Assembly: GCA_948472605.1 (NCBI GenBank)
Contig: CAOKUH010000024.1
Coordinates: 1-15,750 of the forward strand
DNA: 15,750 nucleotides
Origin: an uncultured Mycoplasmatota bacterium
GTDB lineage: Bacteria > Bacillota_I > Bacilli_A > RF39 > UBA660
Direction: 5' to 3'
Below the pieces are notes generated by a model that did no database searches, was not told the origin of the DNA, and saw only the letters and a program-made list of their open reading frames with translations. Made by a program: the position numbers and the translations under genes. This document shows, in pieces, positions 7,520 to 14,964 of this stretch. The stretch's first letter is position 1. Each line of letters starts with the position of its first letter.

Positions 7520-7672
7520 TTTAAAATTCCTTCTTTCTTTTTTCTTTTTATTGTTATTTTTATTATACTGTTGATAATGTTGATAAGTTTTGAAAATCCC
7601 CATATTTCAGTATCAAAAACATATTTTTATTAAGTGGATAACTTGTAGATATTTCATTTTGTTATTCACATT
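7520..7672. promoter_or_regulatory. Origin half between dnaA and dnaN: DnaA-box cluster
   Basis: Contains TTATTCACA on the plus strand (7662-7670), which fits TTWTNCACA, TTATCCACT on the minus strand (7633-7641, one mismatch), and two abutting minus-strand TTATCAACA (7569-7577 and 7578-7586, one mismatch each). The rest is A/T-rich. In B. subtilis the dnaA-dnaN spacer holds the incC box cluster and the unwinding element, and this spacer is in the same place. I could not identify DnaA-trio repeats with confidence. Confidence 0.7.
7562..7591 (-). promoter_or_regulatory. Candidate dnaN promoter overlapped by DnaA boxes
   Basis: Minus strand: TATAAT as -10 (7562-7567). The spacer (7568-7585) is almost filled by two abutting TTATCAACA sequences (7569-7577 and 7578-7586). 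The -35 position (AAACTT or AAAACT) is a weak match. The overlap suggests that DnaA occupancy controls dnaN transcription, but dnaN may also be transcribed from the dnaA promoter. Confidence 0.4.
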
Positions 7673-9022
7673 TTAAAATTTACTTTTAATTTCATTTATT
7701 TCTCCTTCTAATTTTTTATTCACTTTTATGTCATCAGCTATCTTATCACAAGCATAGATAACTGTCGAGTGATCCCTACCACCAAATTCTTGCCCTATCC
7801 TTTGTAATGTCTCATCAGTTAAAACATTAGAAAGATACATTCCTATTTGTCGAGGATAAGCAATTTTATTACTTCTTTTTTTCCCTTTCAAGTCATCAAT
7901 CGTTATATTATAAAAAGTAGCAACGGCTTTTTGGATATTAGCAATAGAGTTATCGGAATAGATATTAACATTTAAATAATCTCTTAAGGCTTCATTAGCA
8001 AACTCTAAATCTATTCTGTCTGGAACAATCATCGCTGTATAAGCCTTAAGTCTATTTAATGTTCCTTCTAAAAATCTAACGTCATTTTGACAACTATTGG
8101 CAATAAATTCAATAACCTCTTCATCAATTTTATTTTCAATACTTTGCCCCTTTAATTTCTGCTTAAGTATTCTCTTTCTTAAGTCAAAGTCAGGTGGATC
8201 AATATTAACTGGTAATCCCCACATAAATCGACTACGCAAACGCTCTTCTATCTTTTTTAAATCATCTGGGCTTTTATCTGAACTAATTATTATTTGCTTA
8301 TTAGCTTGATGCAGTGCTTGAAAAGTATAAAAGAACTCTTCTTGTGTTTTATCTGCCCCTACTAAGTATTGGATATCATCAATTATTAACACATCAACAT
8401 TACGATATTTATTTTTAAAATTATTAGCATAATCAATAGTATTTTTTCCTTTATCCATTAAAGCAATCCCAATATAGTCGTTCATAAACATATCGCTGGT
8501 TGTATAAAGTACCTTTTTATTTGTATGTTCTGTTATAAAGTTACCAATAGCATGCATTAGATGAGTTTTCCCAAGTCCACTCTTTCCATATATAAAAAGC
8601 GGATTATGAATTTTTCCTGGTTGCTCAGCAACGGCCATTCCTGCCACTTTAGCAAATCTATTTGTATCTCCAACAATAAAATTATCAAAATTTAAATCTG
8701 GATTAAGATTATTTTCCCAAAGATCATCAATTTTTGTATTTTCAAAACTACTCTTTTCTTCTTTCAGTTCTATATTTTCATTTTCTAAAATAAATTTAAT
8801 TTCATAATTAATACCTGAAAGATTAAATAATATATCTTCCATTAAGGAATAATAATTATCACCTAAAATTTTTTTGTGGATTTCCATTGGAACTTGAATA
8901 GTTAAAGAATCGTTATCCACTTTGATAAGTTTCAAATCATTAAACCAAGCATTAAAAGAAGCCGAATTTATTTCATTTTTAATTTTACTTAAAAAATTAT
9001 TCCATAAGTCCTCAACCAGCAA
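7673..9022 (-). CDS. dnaA: Chromosomal replication initiator DnaA
   Basis: DnaA binds TTATCCACA boxes, oligomerises with ATP and melts the origin. Domain I (1-~80) begins LVEDLWNNFLSKIKNEINSASFNAWF; a short variable linker follows. The AAA+ domain has Walker A GKSGLGKT (146-153), Walker B VLIIDD (211-216) and the arginine-finger segment RLRSRF (261-266). Domain IV ends with the DnaA signature FGGRDHSTVIYACDKI (about 413-428), the box-reading helix-turn-helix. 449 aa is normal. The start is TTG (9020-9022), supported by GGGGTGAT at the right distance; the upstream ATG at 9026-9028 is in another frame and stops after a few codons. Transcribed away from the origin, with DnaA boxes upstream and downstream, so it is probably autoregulated. 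Confidence 0.97.
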   Translation of the reverse strand: MLVEDLWNNFLSKIKNEINSASFNAWFNDLKLIKVDNDSLTIQVPMEIHKKILGDNYYSLMEDILFNLSGINYEIKFILENENIELKEEKSSFENTKIDDLWENNLNPDLNFDNFIVGDTNRFAKVAGMAVAEQPGKIHNPLFIYGKSGLGKTHLMHAIGNFITEHTNKKVLYTTSDMFMNDYIGIALMDKGKNTIDYANNFKNKYRNVDVLIIDDIQYLVGADKTQEEFFYTFQALHQANKQIIISSDKSPDDLKKIEERLRSRFMWGLPVNIDPPDFDLRKRILKQKLKGQSIENKIDEEVIEFIANSCQNDVRFLEGTLNRLKAYTAMIVPDRIDLEFANEALRDYLNVNIYSDNSIANIQKAVATFYNITIDDLKGKKRSNKIAYPRQIGMYLSNVLTDETLQRIGQEFGGRDHSTVIYACDKIADDIKVNKKLEGEINEIKSKF

Positions 9023-9089
9023 ATTCCATCACCCCACTTCTTTGCTACCTTACGTACCTTCATTTTATCTCATTACTTTCACAATGAAA

Positions 9090-9119
9090 AGTATAAATAA
9101 TTATTAACATGGTTACCAA
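9090..9119 (-). promoter_or_regulatory. Candidate dnaA promoter
   Basis: Minus strand: TTGGTA (9114-9119), an 18-base spacer, then TATACT (9090-9095), leaving a leader of roughly 60 bases before the TTG start. A TTATTAACA lies in the spacer (9101-9109) and a perfect TTATCCACA (9124-9132) just upstream of the -35. This arrangement would let DnaA repress or modulate its own gene. Confidence 0.55.
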
Positions 9120-9290
9120 CAAGTTATCCACATCAATTTGCCCTATAATACCTAAGTTTTCTAACTTTATCAACATTATCCACAAATTTTTATTAATTTA
9201 ATTAACAATTGTTTAAAATGTTATCCACATAACTGTTAATAATGTTTAAATACCATTTTTAGGCCATATTTTCCGAAAATATTATTAACA
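9101..9290. promoter_or_regulatory. oriC: oriC, upstream half: DnaA-box cluster
   Basis: Three perfect TTATCCACA boxes on the plus strand at 9124-9132, 9176-9184 and 9221-9229, all in one orientation. A TTATCAACA (9167-9175) directly abuts the second perfect box. Weaker TTATTAACA sites occur at 9101-9109 and 9282-9290 (plus) and 9234-9242 (minus). The cluster lies in the gap between dnaA and rpmH, where gene orientation diverges. Together with the boxes after dnaA it makes a bipartite origin like that of B. subtilis. Confidence 0.9.
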
Positions 9291-9480
9291 ATTTATTAAA
9301 CATTAAATAAAATATTATGTTTAAAATTAGAAAATGCGATAAAGTTTTTAACATTATTTTGTTTCCAATTTTAGTGAAAAGTTAATAAAGTAATTTTTGA
9401 TAATAAAAAAATATTTCTAAAATAGTTTAAGAAATAGTATAATATATTAATGAACAGAGAAATAATCATTTTTTAGAAAA
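9230..9480. other. Very A+T-rich spacer beside the DnaA boxes
   Basis: This part of the 530-base gap between dnaA and rpmH has no gene. It is almost wholly A/T, with repeated TGTTTAAA-like words (near 9210, 9243 and 9318) and a few weak DnaA-like sites. It could take part in origin melting, although in B. subtilis the melted region lies on the dnaN side of dnaA. A TATAAT at 9438-9443 might be a second, weaker upstream rpmH promoter; its -35 is poor. Confidence 0.4.
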
Positions 9481-9492
9481 TACCATTATTTC

Positions 9493-9522
9493 TTGACAAT
9501 ATTTAATACCTAATATTATAAT
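9493..9522 (+). promoter_or_regulatory. Promoter of rpmH
   Basis: Perfect TTGACA (9493-9498), an 18-base spacer and perfect TATAAT (9517-9522), the strongest sigma-A-type promoter in the window. Transcription would begin about 25 bases before the rpmH start. An inverted repeat (AGAAATAAT / ATTATTTCT) abuts its -35. Confidence 0.85.
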
Positions 9523-9554
9523 AAGGGAGCTTTAGATTTAAAGGAGGAACGATT

Positions 9555-9683
9555 ATGAAAATAGGTACTTATCAACCAAACAAAAGAAAAAAAGCTAAAA
9601 AACATGGTTTTTTTGCGCGTAAAGAAACAAAAATATTAAAGAATAGAAGAAAAAAAGGCCGCAAAAATTTAATAAATAAATAA
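9555..9683 (+). CDS. rpmH: 50S ribosomal protein L34
   Basis: A 42-residue, highly basic protein: MKIGTYQPNKRKKAKKHGFF at the start, then ARKETKILKNRRKKGRK and a short tail. This matches L34 (B. subtilis MKRTFQPNNRKRSKVHGF...), including the TYQPNKRK, HGF and RRKKGRK landmarks. Here IG replaces the usual R after MK. L34 is a small structural protein of the large subunit, bound to 23S rRNA. The start has an excellent AAGGAGG (9541-9547). It is the first gene of the rightward arm, directly after the origin, and is followed by a terminator before rnpA. Confidence 0.96.
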   Translation: MKIGTYQPNKRKKAKKHGFFARKETKILKNRRKKGRKNLINK

Positions 9684-9703
9684 ACCACTCATGTGGTTTT
9701 TTT
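9682..9703 (+). terminator. Terminator or attenuator between rpmH and rnpA
   Basis: AAACCAC (9682-9688), a 4-base loop TCAT, GTGGTTT (9693-9699), then TTTT. The left arm begins inside the rpmH stop codon. Since no promoter is obvious in the short gap before rnpA, this probably gives partial termination, lowering rnpA relative to L34. Confidence 0.75.
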
Positions 9704-9730
9704 GCTTATTTTGTAGAATTGAGGGATTAT

Positions 9731-10057
9731 ATGAAAAAATATGAAATTGTAAAATCGAAAATGGATTTTAATAATATAATTAAAAACTCTCCTTTTATAA
9801 AAAATAAAAACTTTGTTATATATATAAGGAAAAAAGAAGAGTCAAATCCCAAATTCGGTATTGCCATAAGTAAAAGTGTTGGTAATGCTGTTGAAAGAAA
9901 TAAACTAAAACGAAGATTAAGAAGTATAATTGATAATTCAAAGAATGACTTTAAAAAAGAGCGCGATTATATTATAATGATAAAAAGAAGTTGTAAAGAA
10001 TTGAATTATCAAGAAATGAAAATTGAATTAGATAGTTTATTAAAGGAGATAATATGA
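9731..10057 (+). CDS. rnpA: Ribonuclease P protein component
   Basis: Protein cofactor of the RNase P ribozyme, which removes 5' leaders from pre-tRNAs. The signature is FGIAISKSVGNAVERNKLKR (42-61), containing the conserved RNR-type basic motif RNKLKRRLR (56-64), followed by the usual DYIIMIKRS strand. With the chosen ATG it is 108 aa, slightly short for the family (about 115-120). The ATG is preceded by GAGGG at good spacing. A TTG four codons upstream in the same frame is less likely because it precedes that ribosome-binding site. Its TGA stop overlaps the yidC ATG (ATGA), giving translational coupling. The rpmH-rnpA-yidC-jag order is the normal one. Confidence 0.95.
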   Translation: MKKYEIVKSKMDFNNIIKNSPFIKNKNFVIYIRKKEESNPKFGIAISKSVGNAVERNKLKRRLRSIIDNSKNDFKKERDYIIMIKRSCKELNYQEMKIELDSLLKEII

Positions 10058-11013
10058 AAACAAAAAAAATAATTGTATTACTAATATGTGTAATATTTAT
10101 GACTACTGGATGTGGAAACAAAACATACTTGAAAGAAGATAAAACTATAGTTACATATGATAAGACTGGTCAAAGTTTACAAAATAATATATTATGTAAA
10201 CCTGAAGAAAAAGGAATTTATGAATTATACGAAAAATATAATGACCAATTAAAAACAAATTTAAATGATTTACCAACATGTAAAGATTTTAAGCCGAGTG
10301 ACATAAAGTATCAAAGTTTATGGGAATCTATATTTGTAAAACCATTAGCTTGGTTAATATTAAAATTAGGAATATTAATAAATAACTTTGGATTGTCCGT
10401 AATGTTAATAGGTTTAGGAATAAGATTAATCCTTTTACCATTTTCTAAAAAAACTATGGACCAATCTGAAAATATGAAAAAACTTCAACCAGAAATAAAG
10501 AAAATAGAAAAGAAATATGCAAATAGAACTGATAGTGAATCTATGATGATGAAAAGTCAAGAAACTATGATGCTTTATAAAAAGTATAAAATAAATCCTA
10601 TATCAGGATGTTTAATAGCTTTTATCCAATTACCGCTTTTCTTTGCTTTCTTACAAGCAATTAATCGTGTTCCTGCTATATTTGAAGATGAGTTATTTGG
10701 AATGAACTTAGGAATGACTCCTTGGGTTGGAATTAGTCAAGGCAAATATATTTATATTATCCTTATTATATTAATTATTTTTTCAACTTATTATTCCTTC
10801 AAAAATGCAATGCAAAATCAACAAGCTAATAGCGAAATGGAACGCCAACTACAATTATCTTTAAAATTTATGATAATTATAATATCAATTGCTTCATTTA
10901 GTCTTCCAACAGCTATTGCATTATATTGGGTAGTTACTAATGGATTTGTTGTAATTCAAAATATTATATTTAAAAAATTACGTGAGGATAAGCCAAAAGA
11001 AAAGAGGAAGTAA
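10054..11013 (+). CDS. yidC: Membrane protein insertase YidC/SpoIIIJ/OxaA
   Basis: Inserts proteins into the cytoplasmic membrane, alone or with SecYEG. The N-terminus is a lipoprotein signal ending MTTGC, so Cys20 should be the lipidated residue. An external stretch of ~75 residues follows, longer than in B. subtilis SpoIIIJ, with two cysteines (Cys48, Cys76). The core starts with a membrane segment holding the conserved hydrophilic-groove Arg124 in GIRLILLPFSKK, then a cytoplasmic helical hairpin rich in Met/Lys (131-180) and NPISGCLIAFIQLPLFFAF (181-199). Further membrane segments lie around 233-247 and 270-300, including ALYWVVTNGF, and the tail is basic. 319 aa. Its start overlaps the rnpA stop, with AAGGAG just before it. 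Confidence 0.95.
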   Translation: MKTKKIIVLLICVIFMTTGCGNKTYLKEDKTIVTYDKTGQSLQNNILCKPEEKGIYELYEKYNDQLKTNLNDLPTCKDFKPSDIKYQSLWESIFVKPLAWLILKLGILINNFGLSVMLIGLGIRLILLPFSKKTMDQSENMKKLQPEIKKIEKKYANRTDSESMMMKSQETMMLYKKYKINPISGCLIAFIQLPLFFAFLQAINRVPAIFEDELFGMNLGMTPWVGISQGKYIYIILIILIIFSTYYSFKNAMQNQQANSEMERQLQLSLKFMIIIISIASFSLPTAIALYWVVTNGFVVIQNIIFKKLREDKPKEKRK

Positions 11014-11015
11014 TA

Positions 11016-11627
11016 ATGAATGAAGTAGAAATAGAAGCAAAAACTAAAGAAGAAAGTATAAGATTAGCTATGGAAAAATTAAACGCTAGTGAAAGTGAAT
11101 TAATTTATTCTATTAAAGAAGAGGCATCAGGATGTTTATTTAAAACATCTAGCTATAAAATAAAAGCAACAACACTTACAAACATTTGTGAAAAAATAAA
11201 ATCATATTTAAAAGAAATTATAAATAATTTAGGTTTAGATGTTCAATTTGAAACAAGCATTCGTGATCGTGTCATATCAATATCTATGTATGCTGATAAT
11301 AATGCTATTCTAATAGGAAAAAATGGACATACCTTAAAATCATTAGAAACGTTAGCTAAACAAAAAATATATAATGAATACAATTATTATATTAATCTAT
11401 CTTTAGATGTAGAAAACTATAAAGAACAAAGAATTAAAAATCTTGAAATTTTAGCTAAAAAAGTTGCACGTGAAGTAAGATCTAGCAAAGTAGAAGCTAG
11501 CTTAGAAAATATGAATTCATTTGAAAGACGAATTGTACATAACGCCCTAAAAGATTATAATGGAGTAAAAACAATTAGTGAAGGTGAAGAACCTAATCGC
11601 CATGTTATAATAAAGCCAGCAGAATAA
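11016..11627 (+). CDS. khpB: RNA-binding protein Jag/KhpB (Jag-N, KH, R3H)
   Basis: Three domains: Jag-N (1-~52: EIEAKTKEESIRLAMEKLNA, then the short acid-basic hairpin); a type II KH domain with the GxxG loop IGKNG (100-104); and a C-terminal R3H domain with the Arg/His pair in FERRIVHNAL (169-178), followed by SEGEEPNRHVII. KhpB pairs with KhpA in low-G+C Gram-positives, binds RNA and affects cell division and elongation; that role is taken from relatives. Two bases separate it from yidC, whose end supplies the GAGGAAG ribosome-binding site. The terminator left arm is within its last codons. 203 aa, normal for the family. Also called jag or eloR. Confidence 0.93.
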   Translation: MNEVEIEAKTKEESIRLAMEKLNASESELIYSIKEEASGCLFKTSSYKIKATTLTNICEKIKSYLKEIINNLGLDVQFETSIRDRVISISMYADNNAILIGKNGHTLKSLETLAKQKIYNEYNYYINLSLDVENYKEQRIKNLEILAKKVAREVRSSKVEASLENMNSFERRIVHNALKDYNGVKTISEGEEPNRHVIIKPAE

Positions 11628-11645
11628 TAAGTTGGCTTTTTTTAT
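11612..11645 (+). terminator. Terminator of the rpmH-rnpA-yidC-jag unit
   Basis: AAAGCCAGC (11612-11620) pairs with GTTGGCTTT (11631-11639), 9 bp with one G-U, around a 10-base loop, followed by TTTT then ATTT. The left arm is coding (the end of jag, including its final Lys-Pro-Ala), and the stop codon is in the loop. Confidence 0.85.
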
Positions 11646-11673
11646 TTAATTTTATCCCAATATGTGATAATAT
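11645..11673 (+). promoter_or_regulatory. Candidate promoter of mnmE-mnmG-rsmG
   Basis: Extended -10 TGATAATAT (TG at 11665-11666, TAATAT 11668-11673). A weak TTTAAT lies at the -35 position (11645-11650), with a 17-base spacer. It lies between the jag terminator and mnmE, where a new unit must start. A TATAAA/TATATAA-rich stretch downstream offers other possible -10 elements. Confidence 0.45.
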
Positions 11674-11722
11674 AAAAAAAATTATATAAATTTTTAAAAG
11701 CTTTTGAAAGGAGGGGTTATTT

Positions 11723-13072
11723 GTGGAAGATACAATTGCTGCCATATCTACATCTTTAGGAGTTGGAGCAATCTCTATAATTAGATTAAGTGGCAAAGAA
11801 GCAATAAATATTGTAAATAGTATATTTAACCAAAAAGATTTAACCAAAGTAAAAACTCATACGATAAATTATGGTTTCATAATAGATAATGAAGAAGAAA
11901 TAGATGAAGTTTTAGTCAGTGTAATGCGAAAACCAAAAACATTTACTATGGAAGATATAGTTGAAATCAATTGTCATGGAGGAATTGCTACAACCACTAA
12001 AATATTAGAACTAGTAATTGATCATGGGGCACGATTAGCAGAACCAGGAGAATTTACCAAAAGAGCATTCCTAAATGGTAGAATTAGTTTACTTGAAGCT
12101 GAGTCAGTAAGTGATTTAATTGAATCAGTAAGTGAAAAACAACGTAAGTTAGCAATTAATGGATTAAATGGCAGATTAACAAACGTTATAAAAAAAATAA
12201 GAGACAAAATTTTAGATTTAATTGCTAATATTGAAGTGAATATTGATTATCCAGAATATGAAGATGCAATTGAAGTAACCCATAATTATTTAAAAGAAAA
12301 AGTAAATAAAATAAAAAAAGATTTAGAATTATTATTATCTAATGCCTCAGTAGGTAAAATTATTAAATCTGGTATTGATGTAGCGTTAATAGGACGCCCT
12401 AATGTTGGTAAAAGTAGTATTCTTAATGCCTTATTAAATGAAGATAAAGCAATAGTAACTGACATATCTGGAACTACAAGAGACATTATTGAAGCTAAAA
12501 TGGTTCTAAATGGTATTACCATTAATTTAATTGATACAGCAGGAATTAGAGAAACATCTGATATTGTTGAAAAAATAGGAGTAGATAAAAGTAAACAAAT
12601 TATAAATTCAGCTGATTTAATAATATTGGTTTTAAATAACAATGAAGAATTAACAGAAGAGGATAAAGAACTTATAAATGAAGTTCAAGAAAAAACTAAT
12701 ATAATTTTTGTCAACAAAAATGATTTAAAAACTAAAATTAAATTAGATAATAAATTAAATGTAATAAAAGGCAATACCAAAGAGTTAAATGGTTTAGAAG
12801 ATTTAAAACAAAAAATAATTGAAATGTATAACCTTGATAAAATAAACGAAAAAGATTTAACTTATCTTTCTAATGTAAGACAAATAACTTTAGTAAAAGG
12901 TGCCTTAGAAAGTATAACAAAAATACTAAAAGATATTGAAAAAAATATTCCTATTGATATGCTTGAAATTAATTTAAGAGATGCTTTTGATAAATTAGGA
13001 ATATTAATTGGTGAAACATATGAATATGAATTAATAGATAAACTATTTAAAAATTTTTGTTTAGGGAAGTAG
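11723..13072 (+). CDS. mnmE: tRNA-modifying GTPase MnmE
   Basis: With MnmG it installs the carboxymethylaminomethyl group on U34 of tRNAs reading purine-ending codons. The N-terminal folate-binding domain starts DTIAAISTSLGVGAISIIRLSG. The inserted G domain has G1 GRPNVGKS (224-231), the switch region SGTTRD (249-254), G3 DTAG (271-274) and G4 NKND (about 332). The C-terminal CLGK (446-449) carries the family's conserved cysteine. 449 aa, close to the usual 450-460. The start is GTG, chosen because AAAGGAGGGG sits at the right distance and no in-frame ATG lies before the conserved N-terminus. First gene of the mnmE-mnmG-rsmG unit. Confidence 0.97.
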   Translation: MEDTIAAISTSLGVGAISIIRLSGKEAINIVNSIFNQKDLTKVKTHTINYGFIIDNEEEIDEVLVSVMRKPKTFTMEDIVEINCHGGIATTTKILELVIDHGARLAEPGEFTKRAFLNGRISLLEAESVSDLIESVSEKQRKLAINGLNGRLTNVIKKIRDKILDLIANIEVNIDYPEYEDAIEVTHNYLKEKVNKIKKDLELLLSNASVGKIIKSGIDVALIGRPNVGKSSILNALLNEDKAIVTDISGTTRDIIEAKMVLNGITINLIDTAGIRETSDIVEKIGVDKSKQIINSADLIILVLNNNEELTEEDKELINEVQEKTNIIFVNKNDLKTKIKLDNKLNVIKGNTKELNGLEDLKQKIIEMYNLDKINEKDLTYLSNVRQITLVKGALESITKILKDIEKNIPIDMLEINLRDAFDKLGILIGETYEYELIDKLFKNFCLGK

Positions 13073-13101
13073 AATAAGAAAAAATCTAGGAAGTGAAAAC
13101 A

Positions 13102-14964
13102 ATGAATTATGATATAATAGTAGTTGGTGGAGGGCATGCTGGTTGTGAAGCTGCCCATATAGCAGCATTTTTAGGGAAAAAGACTTTACTAATCACCATG
13201 AATAAAAATAACATAGCTGATATGCCATGTAATCCAAGTATAGGAGGAACAGCTAAAGGTGTAATAGTAAGAGATATAGATGCCTTAGGTGGATTAATGG
13301 GTAAAGTAGCTGATGAATCACACTTTCAAATAAAGATGCTAAATAGTAAAAAGGGTCCTGCTGTAAGATCTTTAAGATGTCAAGCAGATAAAATAACTTA
13401 TCCCCAAAATATGTTAAAAAAACTAGAAGCAACTAATAACTTAACTATAAAAGAAGCATTAGTTGAAGATATTATTGTCAAAGATAATAAAATAAAAGGA
13501 ATTATTCTTTCAAATCAAGAAAAAATAATGTGTAATTCTTTAATATTAACAACAGGAACTTATTTGAAAAGTAACATTTTAAGAGGAGATGTAAGCCTTG
13601 AGGGTGGTCCTCATGGTGAAAAGAGAAGTAACTTTTTAAGTGACAATTTAAAAAAATTAGGATTTACAATTCAACGATTAAAAACAGGAACTCCTCCAAG
13701 AATAAAAGCAAGTTCAATCGATTTCACAAAATGCAGTCCTGAATATGGCGATAATATTTATTATACCTTTTCTCATGACGATGAACCAATTTATAAAATA
13801 GAAGATCAACAAAAGTGTTACCTAATTTATACCAATAATAAAACCCATCAAATAATATTAGACAATTTAGATAAATCAAGTATGTATGGGGGATATGTTA
13901 CAGGAGTAGGTCCTAGATATTGCCCATCTATTGAAGATAAAATAGTTCGTTTTAAAGATAAAGAAAGACATCAACTTTTTTTAGAACCAGAAAGTATGTA
14001 TTATGATGAATGGTATATTCAAGGTTTTTCAACTAGTATGCCAGAGGATGTCCAAGATCAAATGGTTCATAGTTTAGAAGGATTAGAAACATCAATTATT
14101 ACCAAATATGCTTATGCTATTGAATATGATGCTATAGATCCATTACAACTAAACCCGTCTTTGGAAACAAAAATAATTGAAAATTTATTTACAGCTGGCC
14201 AAATTAATGGCACAAGTGGTTATGAAGAGGCCGCGGCTCAAGGTTTAATTGCAGGAATAAATGCTTCTAGAAAACTAGAAGAAAAAGAACCATTTATATT
14301 AAAAAGAAATGAATCATATATTGGAGTATTAATTGATGATTTAGTTACTAAAGGAACACAAGAACCATATAGAATGCTAACTTCACGTGCAGAATATCGA
14401 CTTTTATTACGACATGACAATGCTGATTTAAGATTACGCGAATATGCTCACACTTTAGGAACAATAACAAGTGAAATGTATGAAAATTATCAAAATCACC
14501 TTGCAGAAATAAATAATTTAAAAGAATTTTTAAAGACTACTAAATTAGAAATAAACCTAGAAATAAAAGAAAAGTTTAAAAATAATGATTTTAGTTTACC
14601 ATTAAATAAAACACCGCTTATAGAATTGTTAAAAAGACCTGAAATAACAATGGAATTTTTAGATGAAATGATAAATATTCCATTTGATAATTCAATAAAA
14701 GATATAGTAAGTATAGATATAAAATATGAAGGATATATTGTTAAAACAAAAAAAGAAATAGAAAAAATGTTAAAATTAGAAGAAAAACAAATCCCTAAAG
14801 ATATTGATTATAAAAAAATAAAGAATTTAGCTAGTGAAGCAAGAGATAAATTAGAAAGAATTAGACCAATATCAATTGGGCAAGCATCAAGAATAAGTGG
14901 CGTAAACCCTGCCGATATATCTATTCTAGCAGTATATTTAAAGAAGGAATATAACAATGACTAA
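13102..14964 (+). CDS. mnmG: tRNA uridine-5-carboxymethylaminomethylation enzyme MnmG (GidA)
   Basis: FAD enzyme and partner of MnmE in U34 modification. Seen in order: the dinucleotide-binding VVGGGHAGCEAA (7-18); the family signature PCNPSIGGTAKG (42-53) with reactive Cys43; KMLNSKKGPAVRSLRCQADK; the second conserved cysteine, Cys274, in GPRYCPSIEDK; GQINGTSGYEEAAAQG (from 366); DLVTKGTQEPYRMLTSRAEYRLLLR; and a C-terminal MnmE-binding domain ending ISGVNPADISILAVYLKK. I chose the ATG at 13102 (620 aa) over a GTG three codons earlier because AGGAAG has proper spacing only to the ATG. 29 bases after mnmE; it overlaps rsmG by eight bases. Confidence 0.97.
   Translation: MNYDIIVVGGGHAGCEAAHIAAFLGKKTLLITMNKNNIADMPCNPSIGGTAKGVIVRDIDALGGLMGKVADESHFQIKMLNSKKGPAVRSLRCQADKITYPQNMLKKLEATNNLTIKEALVEDIIVKDNKIKGIILSNQEKIMCNSLILTTGTYLKSNILRGDVSLEGGPHGEKRSNFLSDNLKKLGFTIQRLKTGTPPRIKASSIDFTKCSPEYGDNIYYTFSHDDEPIYKIEDQQKCYLIYTNNKTHQIILDNLDKSSMYGGYVTGVGPRYCPSIEDKIVRFKDKERHQLFLEPESMYYDEWYIQGFSTSMPEDVQDQMVHSLEGLETSIITKYAYAIEYDAIDPLQLNPSLETKIIENLFTAGQINGTSGYEEAAAQGLIAGINASRKLEEKEPFILKRNESYIGVLIDDLVTKGTQEPYRMLTSRAEYRLLLRHDNADLRLREYAHTLGTITSEMYENYQNHLAEINNLKEFLKTTKLEINLEIKEKFKNNDFSLPLNKTPLIELLKRPEITMEFLDEMINIPFDNSIKDIVSIDIKYEGYIVKTKKEIEKMLKLEEKQIPKDIDYKKIKNLASEARDKLERIRPISIGQASRISGVNPADISILAVYLKKEYNND

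Noticed and set aside
7520..7603. Upstream extension of dnaN to an earlier ATG (28 extra codons)
   Set aside because: The extension is Lys/Asn-rich non-family sequence, has no good ribosome-binding site, and would translate the promoter and DnaA boxes. The clamp's usual N-terminus begins at the internal ATG with AGAAGGA before it.
9719..9730. TTG start for rnpA four codons upstream
   Set aside because: The GAGGG that fits the ATG at 9731 lies inside this extension, so the ATG is preferred.
13093..13101. GTG start for mnmG
   Set aside because: AGGAAG overlaps or abuts the GTG, but spaces properly to the ATG at 13102.
14379..14394. CACGTG core in mnmG as another parS
   Set aside because: Only the hexamer core matches well; both outer half-sites are wrong, and the sequence encodes the conserved SRAEYR segment.
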